NCBI RefSeq assembly: GCF_000265075.1
Contig: NZ_AJYA01000002.1
Location: forward strand, 62,001 to 126,000
DNA: 64,000 nt
Reading direction: 5' to 3'
Source of the DNA: Nitritalea halalkaliphila LW7
Lineage (GTDB): Bacteria; Bacteroidota; Bacteroidia; Cytophagales; Cyclobacteriaceae
Shown: in pieces, positions 48,391-57,508 of the stretch
How the letters are laid out: every line of letters begins with the position of its first letter
Position numbering within the stretch: position 1 is the first letter of the stretch
Notes under the pieces: model-generated
Told to the model about the DNA's origin: nothing
Databases searched by the model: none
What the model saw: the letters and a program-made list of their open reading frames with translations, nothing else
Made by a program: the position numbers and the translations under genes

Positions 48391-49455
48391 ATGACATCGA
48401 AAGAATTTTTATTTCAGTATTTAAACACGGCTTCTCCTACAGGATTTGAAGCCAGCGGTCAGGCCATTTGGCTCGACTACATCAAGCCGCATGTAGACAG
48501 TTATTTCACCGACCAGTACGGTACAGCGGTGGGCGTACTTAATCCGGACCACCCTTTTAAGGTAGTGATCGAGGCGCATGCCGATGAGATTTCTTGGTTC
48601 GTGCACTACATCACGCCTGAGGGGTATATTTACGTACGTAGAAATGGAGGCTCTGATCACATGATCGCTCCCTCTATGCGTGTTAATATCCATACCGATA
48701 AAGGGGTCGTGGACGGTGTATTCGGCTGGCCCGCTATTCATGTACGCAAGTCTGGTAAGGAGGAAGCACCCACACAGCAGTCTATCTTTATCGATGTAGG
48801 CGCTCGCTCGAAGGAGGAAGTCGAGGAAATGGGCGTCCACGTGGGCTGCGTCATTACCTTTAAAGACCAGCTGAGCGAGCTGAATGGTGCTTTTTACACC
48901 GGCCGTGCTTTGGATAACCGGATAGGCGGTTACATGATCGCCGAGGTGCTCCGTCGCATTCGGAGCGCGGGGAAGCAGCTTCCCTTCGGTCTTTATGTGG
49001 TAAATGCAGTGCAGGAGGAGATCGGTTTGCGCGGAGCGCAAATGATAGCGGCCCGAATTAAGCCACAGGTAGCGCTTATTACTGATGTTTGCCATGATAC
49101 TACGGCGCCGATGTATAATAAAATCGAGAGCGGAGAGCAGGTCGCTGGAAAAGGGCCTGTGCTCACCTATGGGGCGGCGGTGCATAAAAAGCTGCTCGAC
49201 CTGCTAATCGACCAGGCGAAGCGTTCTGGCATTTCTTTTCAGCGCGCCGCGGCCAGCAGAAGTACAGGCACAGATACTGATGCCTTCGCCTATAGTAATG
49301 AGGGTGTTCCTGCTGCGCTGATCTCTCTGCCGCTGAAGTACATGCATACCACGGTGGAGACCGCCAGCAAGCAGGACATCGAGGATGTCATCCAGCTGAT
49401 GCATGACTTTCTGGTGGATTTCGATCCATCCTTCGATTTTCGTTACATCAAATAA
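48391..49455 (+). CDS. M42-family aminopeptidase
   Basis: A 354-residue co-catalytic metallopeptidase (glutamyl aminopeptidase/endoglucanase-like M42). Visible ligands and catalytic residues: the His and Asp in VIEAHADEIS, Asp of GRALDNRIGGY, the Glu pair in NAVQEEIGLRGAQM, Asp in LITDVCHD and His in LKYMHTTVETA. Such enzymes form tetrahedral dodecamers in the cytosol and trim peptides. Length is normal, no signal peptide. The next gene follows 20 bases later. Confidence 0.94.
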   Translation: MTSKEFLFQYLNTASPTGFEASGQAIWLDYIKPHVDSYFTDQYGTAVGVLNPDHPFKVVIEAHADEISWFVHYITPEGYIYVRRNGGSDHMIAPSMRVNIHTDKGVVDGVFGWPAIHVRKSGKEEAPTQQSIFIDVGARSKEEVEEMGVHVGCVITFKDQLSELNGAFYTGRALDNRIGGYMIAEVLRRIRSAGKQLPFGLYVVNAVQEEIGLRGAQMIAARIKPQVALITDVCHDTTAPMYNKIESGEQVAGKGPVLTYGAAVHKKLLDLLIDQAKRSGISFQRAAASRSTGTDTDAFAYSNEGVPAALISLPLKYMHTTVETASKQDIEDVIQLMHDFLVDFDPSFDFRYIK

Positions 49456-49475
49456 ACTCATTTATTCCCCCTACC

Positions 49476-50267
49476 ATGCTACACGTTACGGATATGATGG
49501 GCAGGTCGATCTCCCTGTCCGACTTCCCGAAAAGAATCATTTCTTTAGTTCCTTCGCAGACGGAGCTTTTAGTGGATCTCGGACTCCGTGATCGCCTGGT
49601 AGGGGTTACTAAATTTTGTGTGCATCCTGCGGGCTTAAAGAAGTCTTGCACCCTAGTAGGGGGCACGAAGCAGTACCGGATGGAGCAGATTCAGGCCTTA
49701 GCACCCGATCTTATAATCGGTAATAAAGAAGAAAATGAGCGCGAAGGTATTCAAGCCCTGGCAGAAAAGTATCCTGTCTGGATGAGTGATATCGTGACCC
49801 TGGAGGATAGTTTCCGGATGATGCAGGGAATCGGAGCAGTGACTGGGGCTGAGGAGCGCGCTGAAGCACTAGTGACGCAGCTTCGCGCCCAGCGGCTGCA
49901 GTGGCCGCGCTTTTCGGGTCGGGTGGCCTATTTTATTTGGAGGAACCCGCACATGGTTGCGGGAAGGGGTACTTTCATTCATGAAATGCTCACGGAGCTG
50001 GGTTTCGAAAATGTGATCCAGCAGGAGCGCTATCCCGAGGTGCAGCTGCCTGAGCTGAAGGCGCTGGCGCCAGAGTATATTTTTTTAAGCTCGGAGCCCT
50101 TTCCATTTAAGGAAAAGCATGTGGAGGAGTTCCGTTTTTTGGCCCCCGGGGCCAAAGTCATCATCGTCGATGGGGAGCTTTTTTCCTGGTACGGCAGTCG
50201 CTTACTGCATGCGCGGGATTATTTTACAGGAATATTTTCAGAAAGCCTACAGGCATCGGTAAAGTAG
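49476..50267 (+). CDS. helical-backbone metal receptor (BtuF/FhuD-like binding protein), no signal peptide
   Basis: A 263-residue class III periplasmic-binding-protein fold. RIISLVPSQTELLVDLGL and VGVTKFCVHPAGL start the first lobe, and ALAPDLIIGNKEENE and LPELKALAPEYIFLSSEPFPF follow the cobalamin/siderophore-binding pattern. No signal peptide or lipobox is visible at this start, and none is evident upstream, so it appears cytoplasmic, as in a Bacteroidota subgroup of this family. No ABC permease or ATPase lies nearby. A TTTGGCCCC-C-GGGGCCAAA palindrome is at 50138-50156. Confidence 0.85.
   Translation: MLHVTDMMGRSISLSDFPKRIISLVPSQTELLVDLGLRDRLVGVTKFCVHPAGLKKSCTLVGGTKQYRMEQIQALAPDLIIGNKEENEREGIQALAEKYPVWMSDIVTLEDSFRMMQGIGAVTGAEERAEALVTQLRAQRLQWPRFSGRVAYFIWRNPHMVAGRGTFIHEMLTELGFENVIQQERYPEVQLPELKALAPEYIFLSSEPFPFKEKHVEEFRFLAPGAKVIIVDGELFSWYGSRLLHARDYFTGIFSESLQASVK
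50138..50156. repeat. palindrome inside the metal-receptor gene
   Basis: TTTGGCCCC and GGGGCCAAA (9 bp perfect) around a single C. It encodes the LAPGAK region. Same TTTG-S(n)...S(n)-CAAA form as the others. Confidence 0.8.
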
Positions 50268-50467
50268 AAATAAGTTCAATTTAATGTAGGTTTTCTATAA
50301 GTTTTAAGCAAAGGCCGGTTTAGCCATATAATGTTTGGTTGAGGGTTGTTTTTTTAAGTGCTTAGTAGTTTTTTATTCGTTTTAATAGAATAGTTAAAAT
50401 CATTTTTTAGCCATTAATCAATCGAAAAGGCCGCTCTTCGATAAATCCGAGTAGAGAAAAATATTTT

Positions 50468-50486
50468 TTGGTAGATTCATTACCAA
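50468..50486. promoter_or_regulatory. inverted repeat upstream of susC (TTGGTA-N7-TACCAA)
   Basis: Perfect 6-bp arms 25 bases before the susC ATG, nested next to a second pair GTAGATT (50471-50477) and AATCTAC (50498-50504). It could be a regulator site for the SusC/SusD operon or a leader hairpin. No regulator gene is adjacent. The 244-base gap holds nothing else assignable; it is A+T-rich. Confidence 0.45.
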
Positions 50487-50511
50487 CCAGTACAAATAAT
50501 CTACATATCTT

Positions 50512-53475
50512 ATGAAGAAAAGCTTTATCCCCTTATTGCTGCTCTTCCTGTTGTGCTTTCATTTTGTGGAAGCACAGCAGCGGAGCGTGAGCGGCGTTGT
50601 GATTTCGGGTGACGACAAGGAGCCCATTCCCGGTGTTAGTGTCCAAGTAAAGGGCAGCACCACAGGTACCGTCACAGATTTAGACGGTAAATTTACGATT
50701 AATGTGCCTGGACCGGAGGCCATTTTAGTGTTTTCCTACATCGGTTATCAGGCACAAGAGATTGCGGCAGGATCGCGAAGCACCTTAGATGTTACCTTAA
50801 ATGAAGATGTGCGTCAGTTAAGTGAAGTGGTGATCGTGGGTTACGGTGAGCAGGACAGAAAGACGCTTACTTCTTCGATATCCTCTGTAAGCGCGAAGGA
50901 CATCGAAAATCTGCCGATGCCGAGTACGGATCAGATGATGCAGGGGCGTGCACCTGGTGTTCTCGTTTCGGCGAACTCAGGAACCCCAGGTGGTGGTATG
51001 TTCGTACGTGTGCGAGGATCTACTTCGATTAATGCGGATAATGATCCTTTATATGTAGTGGATGGGATACCGATCGTATCGGGGAACCAGTCTGCGATCG
51101 GCTTAGGGGGTAGCACGGCTAACTCGATGGCGGATATTAACCCTGCGGACATCGAGTCGATCGAAATTCTGAAAGATGCTTCTGCCACAGCGATTTATGG
51201 TGCGCGTGCGGCGAATGGTGTGGTACTTATCACAACCAAGCGCGGTAAAAGCCAGAAAGCAAAGGTGAGCATAGGCTCCTATGTAGGTACGCAGAGTGCG
51301 TGGAGGCTTCCTGATTTAGTAGATGGGCCTACCTTCGAGATGCTACGTAATGAGGCCGCTGTGAATAATGGAGGACAACCGATTTATGCGAATCCAGAAA
51401 ACGCACATAGCACGAACTATGGGGAGCTGGTATTCCGTGATGCGCCGATTCGTAATTTCGATGTTTCAGTTTCTGGAGGGAATGATCAAATCCGGTATCT
51501 CGTTTCAGCGAATGATTTCGATCAGCAGGGGATTATCGCCCCATCCGACTTTTCACGTAGAACGGGACGCTTAAACTTAGACGCCTTCGTCTCCGACAGA
51601 ATAAAAGTAGGAACGAGTATTTTATACTCCCGTAATATTCGGAATCGAGTGACGAATGACGATAATATCGCGGGTGCTTTAGGTGGTGCTCACTTCTTCC
51701 CTTCGAACCTTCCCCCTTTCCAAGAGGATGGTAGCTATACGAAGTTCAGCATTTTCGAAAACCCGATCGCTGTAGTAAATGAGAATGATATCTCTATGGT
51801 GACGAATCGTGTCTTGGCTACTGTTTACGGAGAGTTCGAGTTTTTCCCTGGGTTAACGCTACGTTCTACCTTCTCGGTGGATTATAATAACATTAAAGAA
51901 GACCGCTACATCAACACCCTGTTAAATGCGGGTGCAGCGGTTAATGGTGATGCTTCTTCCATCGTTACTGTGAATGACAACTGGATCCAGGAGAACGTAT
52001 TGAATTATCAGACCAACTTTGGCGGACGCCATGACTTAAGTATTCTTTTAGGAAACACACTTCAGGAGTCTACTTTCGAGCGTACATCGGCATTCGGACA
52101 ACAGTTCCCATCGAATGACTTTAGAAGAATCGCTTCTGCTGCTGTGCAGACCTCCTCTTCGAGCGGTAGTGCTTGGGGAATCTCTTCTTTCTTTACGCGT
52201 GTTAATTATAGTTTGGATAAAAAGTATCTCTTTACAGTAAATATGCGAAGAGATGGTAGCTCCCGATTTGGTGCGGCGAATCGCTGGGGGACATTCCCTT
52301 CTGCTGCTGTAGGCTGGAGAATTTCGGAGGAAGCCTTCTTTACAAAGGGTAAGCTGGTTTCTGATCTAAAATTACGTTCTAGTTATGGGGTTACAGGTAA
52401 CCAAAACGGGATTAATGATTTCCAGTCCAGAGGCTTGTGGAGAGGGGGTGCCAACTACACCATCACACCGGGTACGGAGCCTTCCCAGCTTGCGAACCCA
52501 GATCTGCGCTGGGAGCGTACAGCCCAGTTTAATATTGGGGTAGATTTATCCATGTTTAATGACCGCATGACAGTGGTATTAGAGTATTACGACAAGCAGA
52601 CGACAGACTTACTTTTAGCTGTCCCCGTACCACGCTCCAGCGGATTTACCAGCATCTTCCAGAACTTCGGTGCTATGGAGAATAAGGGGTTTGAGTTTAT
52701 GATTGCGGGTTCTCCTATAGTCACAAAAGACTTTACCTGGGATGTCAACTTTAACATCGCGCAAAACAGAAATAATATCAAGCGCCTAGCGCAGCCAATT
52801 CCGGTTTATAACCGAGACATCATTCGAATGGAAGAGGGAATTCCGATGTATTCGTTCTGGATGCATGAGCAGCTTGGGGTAAATCCTGAAACAGGTGCTC
52901 CGATCTGGAGAACGATGGAAGAAGGTCGAGAATTTGATCCTAACATCGACCGCTTCATCGTAGGGAATGCATGGCCAGATTTCTTTGGCGGTATTACCAA
53001 TACCTTCCGTTATAAGAACTTCGATGCTGTGATTTTCTTCCAGTATTCTTACGGAAATGACCAGCTGTTCTGGAACCGATTCTTCCAAGAGCATGGCGGA
53101 ACGCGAAATACGAACTTCCTTGCCAGCCAGTTAGACAGATGGCAGCAGCCTGGAGACATCACGATGGTTCCGAAGATGACAAATGCGAACTATGCGGCGA
53201 ATTTAAGGCCTTCCCGTTTTGTGGAGGATGGTTCGTACCTACGCTTGAAAAACATCTCGATCGGTTACACGTTACCGGGCAGTGTCGCATCTAAGTTAGG
53301 CATGAGCTCTGCGCGCGTTTATGTGAGTGGTCAGAACGTTTTGACGTGGACGAATTACAGTGGAATGGATCCAGAGGTGAACTCCACTGCTTCTACAGCG
53401 ACTACACAGGGTGTGGACTTTTTCGGGATGCCACAGCCACGTGTCTTCATGGCCGGATTTAACATTACCTTTTAA
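50512..53475 (+). CDS. SusC/RagA-family TonB-linked outer-membrane transporter
   Basis: A 987-residue SusC-like receptor. After a signal peptide (to about residue 22, HFVEA) comes the CarboxypepD-regulatory-like domain (RSVSGVVISGDDKEPIPGVSV), then the family signature LSEVVIVGYGEQDRKTLTSSIS, the plug with LYVVDGIPI and the ILKDASATAIYGARAANGV block, and a large beta-barrel ending PRVFMAGFNITF. It imports large nutrients (often glycans or peptides) using TonB energy. The frame is intact. The SusD partner follows after 11 bases. Confidence 0.96.
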   Translation: MKKSFIPLLLLFLLCFHFVEAQQRSVSGVVISGDDKEPIPGVSVQVKGSTTGTVTDLDGKFTINVPGPEAILVFSYIGYQAQEIAAGSRSTLDVTLNEDVRQLSEVVIVGYGEQDRKTLTSSISSVSAKDIENLPMPSTDQMMQGRAPGVLVSANSGTPGGGMFVRVRGSTSINADNDPLYVVDGIPIVSGNQSAIGLGGSTANSMADINPADIESIEILKDASATAIYGARAANGVVLITTKRGKSQKAKVSIGSYVGTQSAWRLPDLVDGPTFEMLRNEAAVNNGGQPIYANPENAHSTNYGELVFRDAPIRNFDVSVSGGNDQIRYLVSANDFDQQGIIAPSDFSRRTGRLNLDAFVSDRIKVGTSILYSRNIRNRVTNDDNIAGALGGAHFFPSNLPPFQEDGSYTKFSIFENPIAVVNENDISMVTNRVLATVYGEFEFFPGLTLRSTFSVDYNNIKEDRYINTLLNAGAAVNGDASSIVTVNDNWIQENVLNYQTNFGGRHDLSILLGNTLQESTFERTSAFGQQFPSNDFRRIASAAVQTSSSSGSAWGISSFFTRVNYSLDKKYLFTVNMRRDGSSRFGAANRWGTFPSAAVGWRISEEAFFTKGKLVSDLKLRSSYGVTGNQNGINDFQSRGLWRGGANYTITPGTEPSQLANPDLRWERTAQFNIGVDLSMFNDRMTVVLEYYDKQTTDLLLAVPVPRSSGFTSIFQNFGAMENKGFEFMIAGSPIVTKDFTWDVNFNIAQNRNNIKRLAQPIPVYNRDIIRMEEGIPMYSFWMHEQLGVNPETGAPIWRTMEEGREFDPNIDRFIVGNAWPDFFGGITNTFRYKNFDAVIFFQYSYGNDQLFWNRFFQEHGGTRNTNFLASQLDRWQQPGDITMVPKMTNANYAANLRPSRFVEDGSYLRLKNISIGYTLPGSVASKLGMSSARVYVSGQNVLTWTNYSGMDPEVNSTASTATTQGVDFFGMPQPRVFMAGFNITF

Positions 53476-53486
53476 ACCTGACTTCT

Positions 53487-54899
53487 ATGAAATTTAAGTA
53501 TATACTAAGCACGGTAGCTGTAGGGGGCATGCTTTATTTAAGCTCCTGTGATGTGCTGAACCAGGACCCGGAGTTAGAAATCTCCGATGAGTCTGCTTTT
53601 ACGAATGAGAATAGTGCAAATGCTGCACTTGCCGGACTGTATCATCAGCTGCAGGCTGGAGCCTATTATGGCCGAAACTTTCAGATTATCGCAGATGTGT
53701 CTGCGGATGTTTCCCAGAGTGTGGGAACATGGGATTTCTATCGGGAAATGGATACCTATCAGTTGGATGCTTCTAACCTAGAGCTCACTAACTTTTATAC
53801 GGCTGCATATCGTGCTGTAAATCAAGCGAATAATATCATAGCTGAGGTTCCTAATATCGAAATGGCTGCTTCTCGCCGTGATAACATCATCGGTCAGGCG
53901 CATTTAGTTCGAGGGTTGGCTTTCTTCGATCTGAATCGGGTCTTCGGTGGCGTACCAGGCGTTATCGGTGAGCTCAGTGTAGTGCTACCGCTAACACCTT
54001 CTCGTGGCGTGGGTGAAAGTCTTTTCCCTTCTCGCCCTTCGCTAATGGATGGTTATAACCAGGTAAAGGCGGATTTGGAACTGGCCCTGCAGCTACTTCC
54101 AGAAGAGCAGAGCAGTAATTCGTTTACGCGCTCTCGTGCTGTGAAGGCAACCGCCAGGGCCCTTCTGGCTCGCTTACATCTGTATATGGGGAATTTTCCG
54201 CAGGCAGCATCCTTCGCTAGCGATGTGATTTCAGATGGAAAATACAGTCTAGTATCCAATTATCTTAACATATTCTCCACCGACTTCAGCTCCGAGTCTA
54301 TTTTTGAGCTTGACTTTATCGCCGCAGATCAGAGTGGGCTTCGCTTTTGGTACTTTCCTGGCGCACAGGGTGGTCGTGGCGAGTTAGCTGTAAATAATGA
54401 CTTCTTGGCTTCTATTAAAGCGAATCCGGACGACATCAGAGGAACTATGTTCGGTTTTGATCCTATTCAGAATGTAAGTTTTCCTACGAAGTATCAAAAA
54501 CCTGGGAACATCGATAACGCGCATCTTATTCGAATCGCTGAAATGTATCTTATCCGCGCTGAGGCTCTAGCGCGCACAGGAAACGTGAGTGCGGCTGTAG
54601 CGGATGTCAATAAAATTCGTAACCGCGCAGGGGTAGCAGATTACAGTGGTGCCATGACGGCGGAAGCAGTGCTCTTAGAAATCGAAAAGCAAAGACGATT
54701 TGAGCTGGCTTTCGAAGGACATACCTTCTTTGACCTGGTGCGTACAAACCGCGCCTTGACCGTACTGTCCTCTGTAAATCGTGTGAACTCCTCAGCTCCT
54801 GTTAGCCTGGACCAGCCTTGGAAACAAATCCTTCCGATCCCTCGTGATGAGCTGCTCTCTAACCCTAATATGGTTCAAAACCCCAATTATGGGAATTAA
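53487..54899 (+). CDS. SusD/RagB-family surface nutrient-binding lipoprotein
   Basis: A 470-residue SusD-like protein with lipobox cysteine at residue 21 (YLSSC), followed by DVLNQDPELEISDESAF. The N-terminal TPR-like region (NIIAEVPNIE, GQAHLVRGLAFFDLNRVFGG) and the C-terminal block (IRIAEMYLIRAEAL, VNKIRNRAGV, EIEKQRRFELAFEGHTFFDLVRT, ILPIPRDEL) are typical. It caps the SusC pore and delivers ligand. No glycosidase, sulfatase, protease or sigma/anti-sigma gene lies next to the pair, so the substrate cannot be guessed. Confidence 0.96.
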   Translation: MKFKYILSTVAVGGMLYLSSCDVLNQDPELEISDESAFTNENSANAALAGLYHQLQAGAYYGRNFQIIADVSADVSQSVGTWDFYREMDTYQLDASNLELTNFYTAAYRAVNQANNIIAEVPNIEMAASRRDNIIGQAHLVRGLAFFDLNRVFGGVPGVIGELSVVLPLTPSRGVGESLFPSRPSLMDGYNQVKADLELALQLLPEEQSSNSFTRSRAVKATARALLARLHLYMGNFPQAASFASDVISDGKYSLVSNYLNIFSTDFSSESIFELDFIAADQSGLRFWYFPGAQGGRGELAVNNDFLASIKANPDDIRGTMFGFDPIQNVSFPTKYQKPGNIDNAHLIRIAEMYLIRAEALARTGNVSAAVADVNKIRNRAGVADYSGAMTAEAVLLEIEKQRRFELAFEGHTFFDLVRTNRALTVLSSVNRVNSSAPVSLDQPWKQILPIPRDELLSNPNMVQNPNYGN

Positions 54900-54970
54900 T
54901 TAGCAGGCCCCATCAGCGAAGAGTGCTACATTTTGCCCCAGGTGTACCCAGCGCCATGAAGGCAATGCCA

Positions 54971-55012
54971 GAAAGCCCTTCCTCTGACCCCGTGTCGGAG
55001 TGAAGGGCTTTC
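54971..55012 (+). terminator. hairpin after susD
   Basis: GAAAGCCCTT and AAGGGCTTTC are a perfect 10-bp pair across 22 bases, followed by CCCCTTT. The T-run is weak, so it may act with the next stems as a composite terminator. Confidence 0.6.
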
Positions 55013-55015
55013 CCC

Positions 55016-55033
55016 TTTGCGCCGGGGCGCAAA
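55016..55033. repeat. palindrome TTTGCGCC-GG-GGCGCAAA
   Basis: Perfect 8-bp arms with a two-base centre between susD and nrdA terminators. Its A's run into the poly-A tract that is the T-run of the minus-strand terminator. Confidence 0.8.
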
Positions 55034-55065
55034 AAAAAAAGTGCCGTTTACGTAACGACACTTTT
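55031..55065 (-). terminator. terminator of nrdA
   Basis: On the minus strand AAAAGTGTCGT pairs with ACGGCACTTTT (one G-U) around TACGTAA and a run of ten T follows. It is 42 bases downstream of the nrdA stop. Confidence 0.9.
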
Positions 55066-55106
55066 CTGATCTATATGCTAGAATTTAGTACTACTATCTC
55101 TAATTA

Positions 55107-57481
55107 TTAAGAGCCACACATCTCGCAGTCATCCGGATTGTCCAGAGAACAGGCGATGGCTTCCTGCTTTTGGGCGAGGAGCTCTTCGTCTTCCTTCAGC
55201 GAAGTCTTATCGACAGTAAACTGAATGGCGCTAGCGGCTGCTTGAGAACGTAGGTAGTACATACCTGTCTTTAGGCCACTTTTCCAAGCATAAAAGTGCA
55301 TGGAGGTTAGTTTTCCGAAGTTTGGATCCTGTAGGAAGAGGTTCATGCTTTGAGACTGACAGATGTAAGCACCACGGTCTGCTGCCATGTCGATAATCAC
55401 CTTCTGGGAAATTTCCCAAACCGTCTTGTAGAGGTCCTTAATATGCTGCGGGATGCTGGCGATGTTCTGAACCGAGCCATTCGCTGCGATCAGCTTGTTT
55501 TTCATCGTGTCGTTCCACAGATTCAGCCGAATCAAGTCTTTCAGCAGGTGCTTGTTGACGACAATGAACTCGCCCGAAAGGGTTCTTCGCGTGTAAATAT
55601 TGGACGTGTAAGGCTCGAAGCACTCGTTATTTCCTAAAATCTGAGAGGTAGAAGCCGTCGGCATAGGTGCCACTAGAAGGCTGTTGCGCACACCAAATTT
55701 CATTACACGTTCGCGGAGATCTTCCCAGTTCCAGCGCCCTGATTTTGGGGTTTTACCCCAAAGGTCAAACTGGAACTTACCCTCAGAAATAGGGGAGCCT
55801 TCGTAGGTTTCATAGGTGCCTTCCACCTTTGCCAGTTCCATGGAGGCTTCCATAGCTCCGTAGTAAATGGTTTCGAAGATATCTTCATTTAGTCCACGAG
55901 CTTCTTCCGAATCGAAAGGCATGCGTAGGAGCATAAACGTGTCTGCGAGCCCCTGAACGCCCAGTCCTATCGGACGGTGACGGAAGTTGGAGCGCTTGGC
56001 TTCCTCGATAGGATAATAATTGACATCGATTACCTTGTTGAGATTACGCGTGATCACCTTAGTGATTTCGTATAATTTCTGATGATCGAAGGTCTTTTTG
56101 CCATCGGCTGTGCTTCGCACAAATTTCGGGAGGGCAATAGAGGCCAAATTACATACTGCGACCTCATCTGGAGCAGTGTACTCCATGATTTCGGTACAGA
56201 GGTTGGAAGACTTAATCGTCCCTAGATTTTTTTGATTCGATTTTTGGTTCGCGGCGTCCTTATACAGCATATAAGGGGTGCCTGTTTCGATCTGGGATTC
56301 GAGGATCTCAAACCAGAGGTCTTGCGCTTTCACTTTTTCACGTGCACGCCCTTCTCTCTCGTACTTTTCGTATAGGCGTTCGAACTCATCGCCATAACAG
56401 TCCGAAAGTCCAGGGCATTCATTCGGGCAGAATAGGGACCATTCCTCATTCGCTTCTACACGCTTCATAAAGAGATCGGGGATCCACATGGCGTAGAAAA
56501 GGTCCCGTGCACGCATTTCTTCTTTCCCGTGGTTCTTTTTCAAGTCCAGGAAGTCTTTTACATCAGCATGCCAAGCTCCAAATAGATGGCGAAGCTACCC
56601 TTGCGCTTACCGCCCCCCTGATCCACATAGCGTGCCGTCATGTCAAAATTTCTGAGCATCGGCACGATCCCATTAGAAACACCATTTGTGCCGCGGATGT
56701 ACGATCCCTTCGCGCGGACATTATGGATAGAGAGACCGATTCCGCCGGCCGACTGAGAAATTTTCGCACAGTTTTTAAGCGTATCGTAGATGCCATCGAT
56801 GCTGTCGTCTTTCATCGCGAGTAAGAAGCAGCTGGAAAGCTGAGGCTTCGGAGTGCCTGCATTGAAAAGGGTAGGGGTAGCATGCGTAAACCAGCGCTCA
56901 GAGAGTAGGTTATAGGTTTCGATGACGGCTTCCAAGTTTTCTTTGTGAATACCCACGGCCACACGCATCAGCATGTGCTGCGGACGCTCCACCACTTTTC
57001 CGTCTAACTTGATAAGATAACTCCGCTCTAAGGTTTTAAAACCAAAGTAATCGTAGCCGAAATCGCGCTCATAGTCGATCGCTTCGTCTAGTTTCGCAGC
57101 ATTCGCCTTGATCACGCCATAGACATCTGGAGCGATGAGCGCAGCGTTCTGCCCCGTCACTGGGTTGATGTACGTATACAGGCGCTTCATGGTATTCGAG
57201 AAGCTGCTGCTGGTGGTTTTATGCAAGTTAGAAATCGCGATGCGCGCCGCCAAAGTGGCGTATTCTGGGTGCTTCACCGTGAGTGAGGCACAAATTTCCG
57301 CCGCTAGGTTATCCAGTTCGGTTGTCGTTACGCCGTCATAAAGGCCGTCGATTACTTTTTTCGCAACTTCTATCGGTTGGATATAGCGTCTATCTAATCC
57401 GGTACAGAGGTTTTCTATACGGGCTGTTATTTTATCGAAGCGGACGGATTCTCGGCGCCCATCTCTTTTTACTACTAGCAT
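55107..57481 (-). CDS. nrdA: class I ribonucleotide reductase alpha subunit (one frameshift)
   Basis: The large catalytic subunit, about 791 residues. The N-terminal ATP cone starts [18 protein letters not shown]. The reductase core has [20 protein letters not shown] with an active-site Cys, [36 protein letters not shown] and the [21 protein letters not shown] block. The end is [10 protein letters not shown], the CxxC redox pair. A base lost near 56575 breaks the frame at AIYLE; the restored text is [17 protein letters not shown]. It lies 27 bases after nrdB. Essential, so sequence error is likely. Contains a TTTGGGGT-TTT-ACCCCAAA palindrome at 55744-55762. Confidence 0.95.
55744..55762. repeat. 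palindrome inside nrdA
   Basis: TTTGGGGT and ACCCCAAA (8 bp perfect) around TTT, in the part encoding WGKTPK. Same TTTG...CAAA form as the other palindromes. Confidence 0.75.
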
Positions 57482-57508
57482 ATACTATTTGTGTTGTTTT
57501 TTAGGTGA

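Noticed and set aside
55016-55033. TTTGCGCC-GG-GGCGCAAA as the susD terminator
   Set aside because: On the plus strand it is followed by A's and not T's; it cannot act as an intrinsic terminator in that direction.
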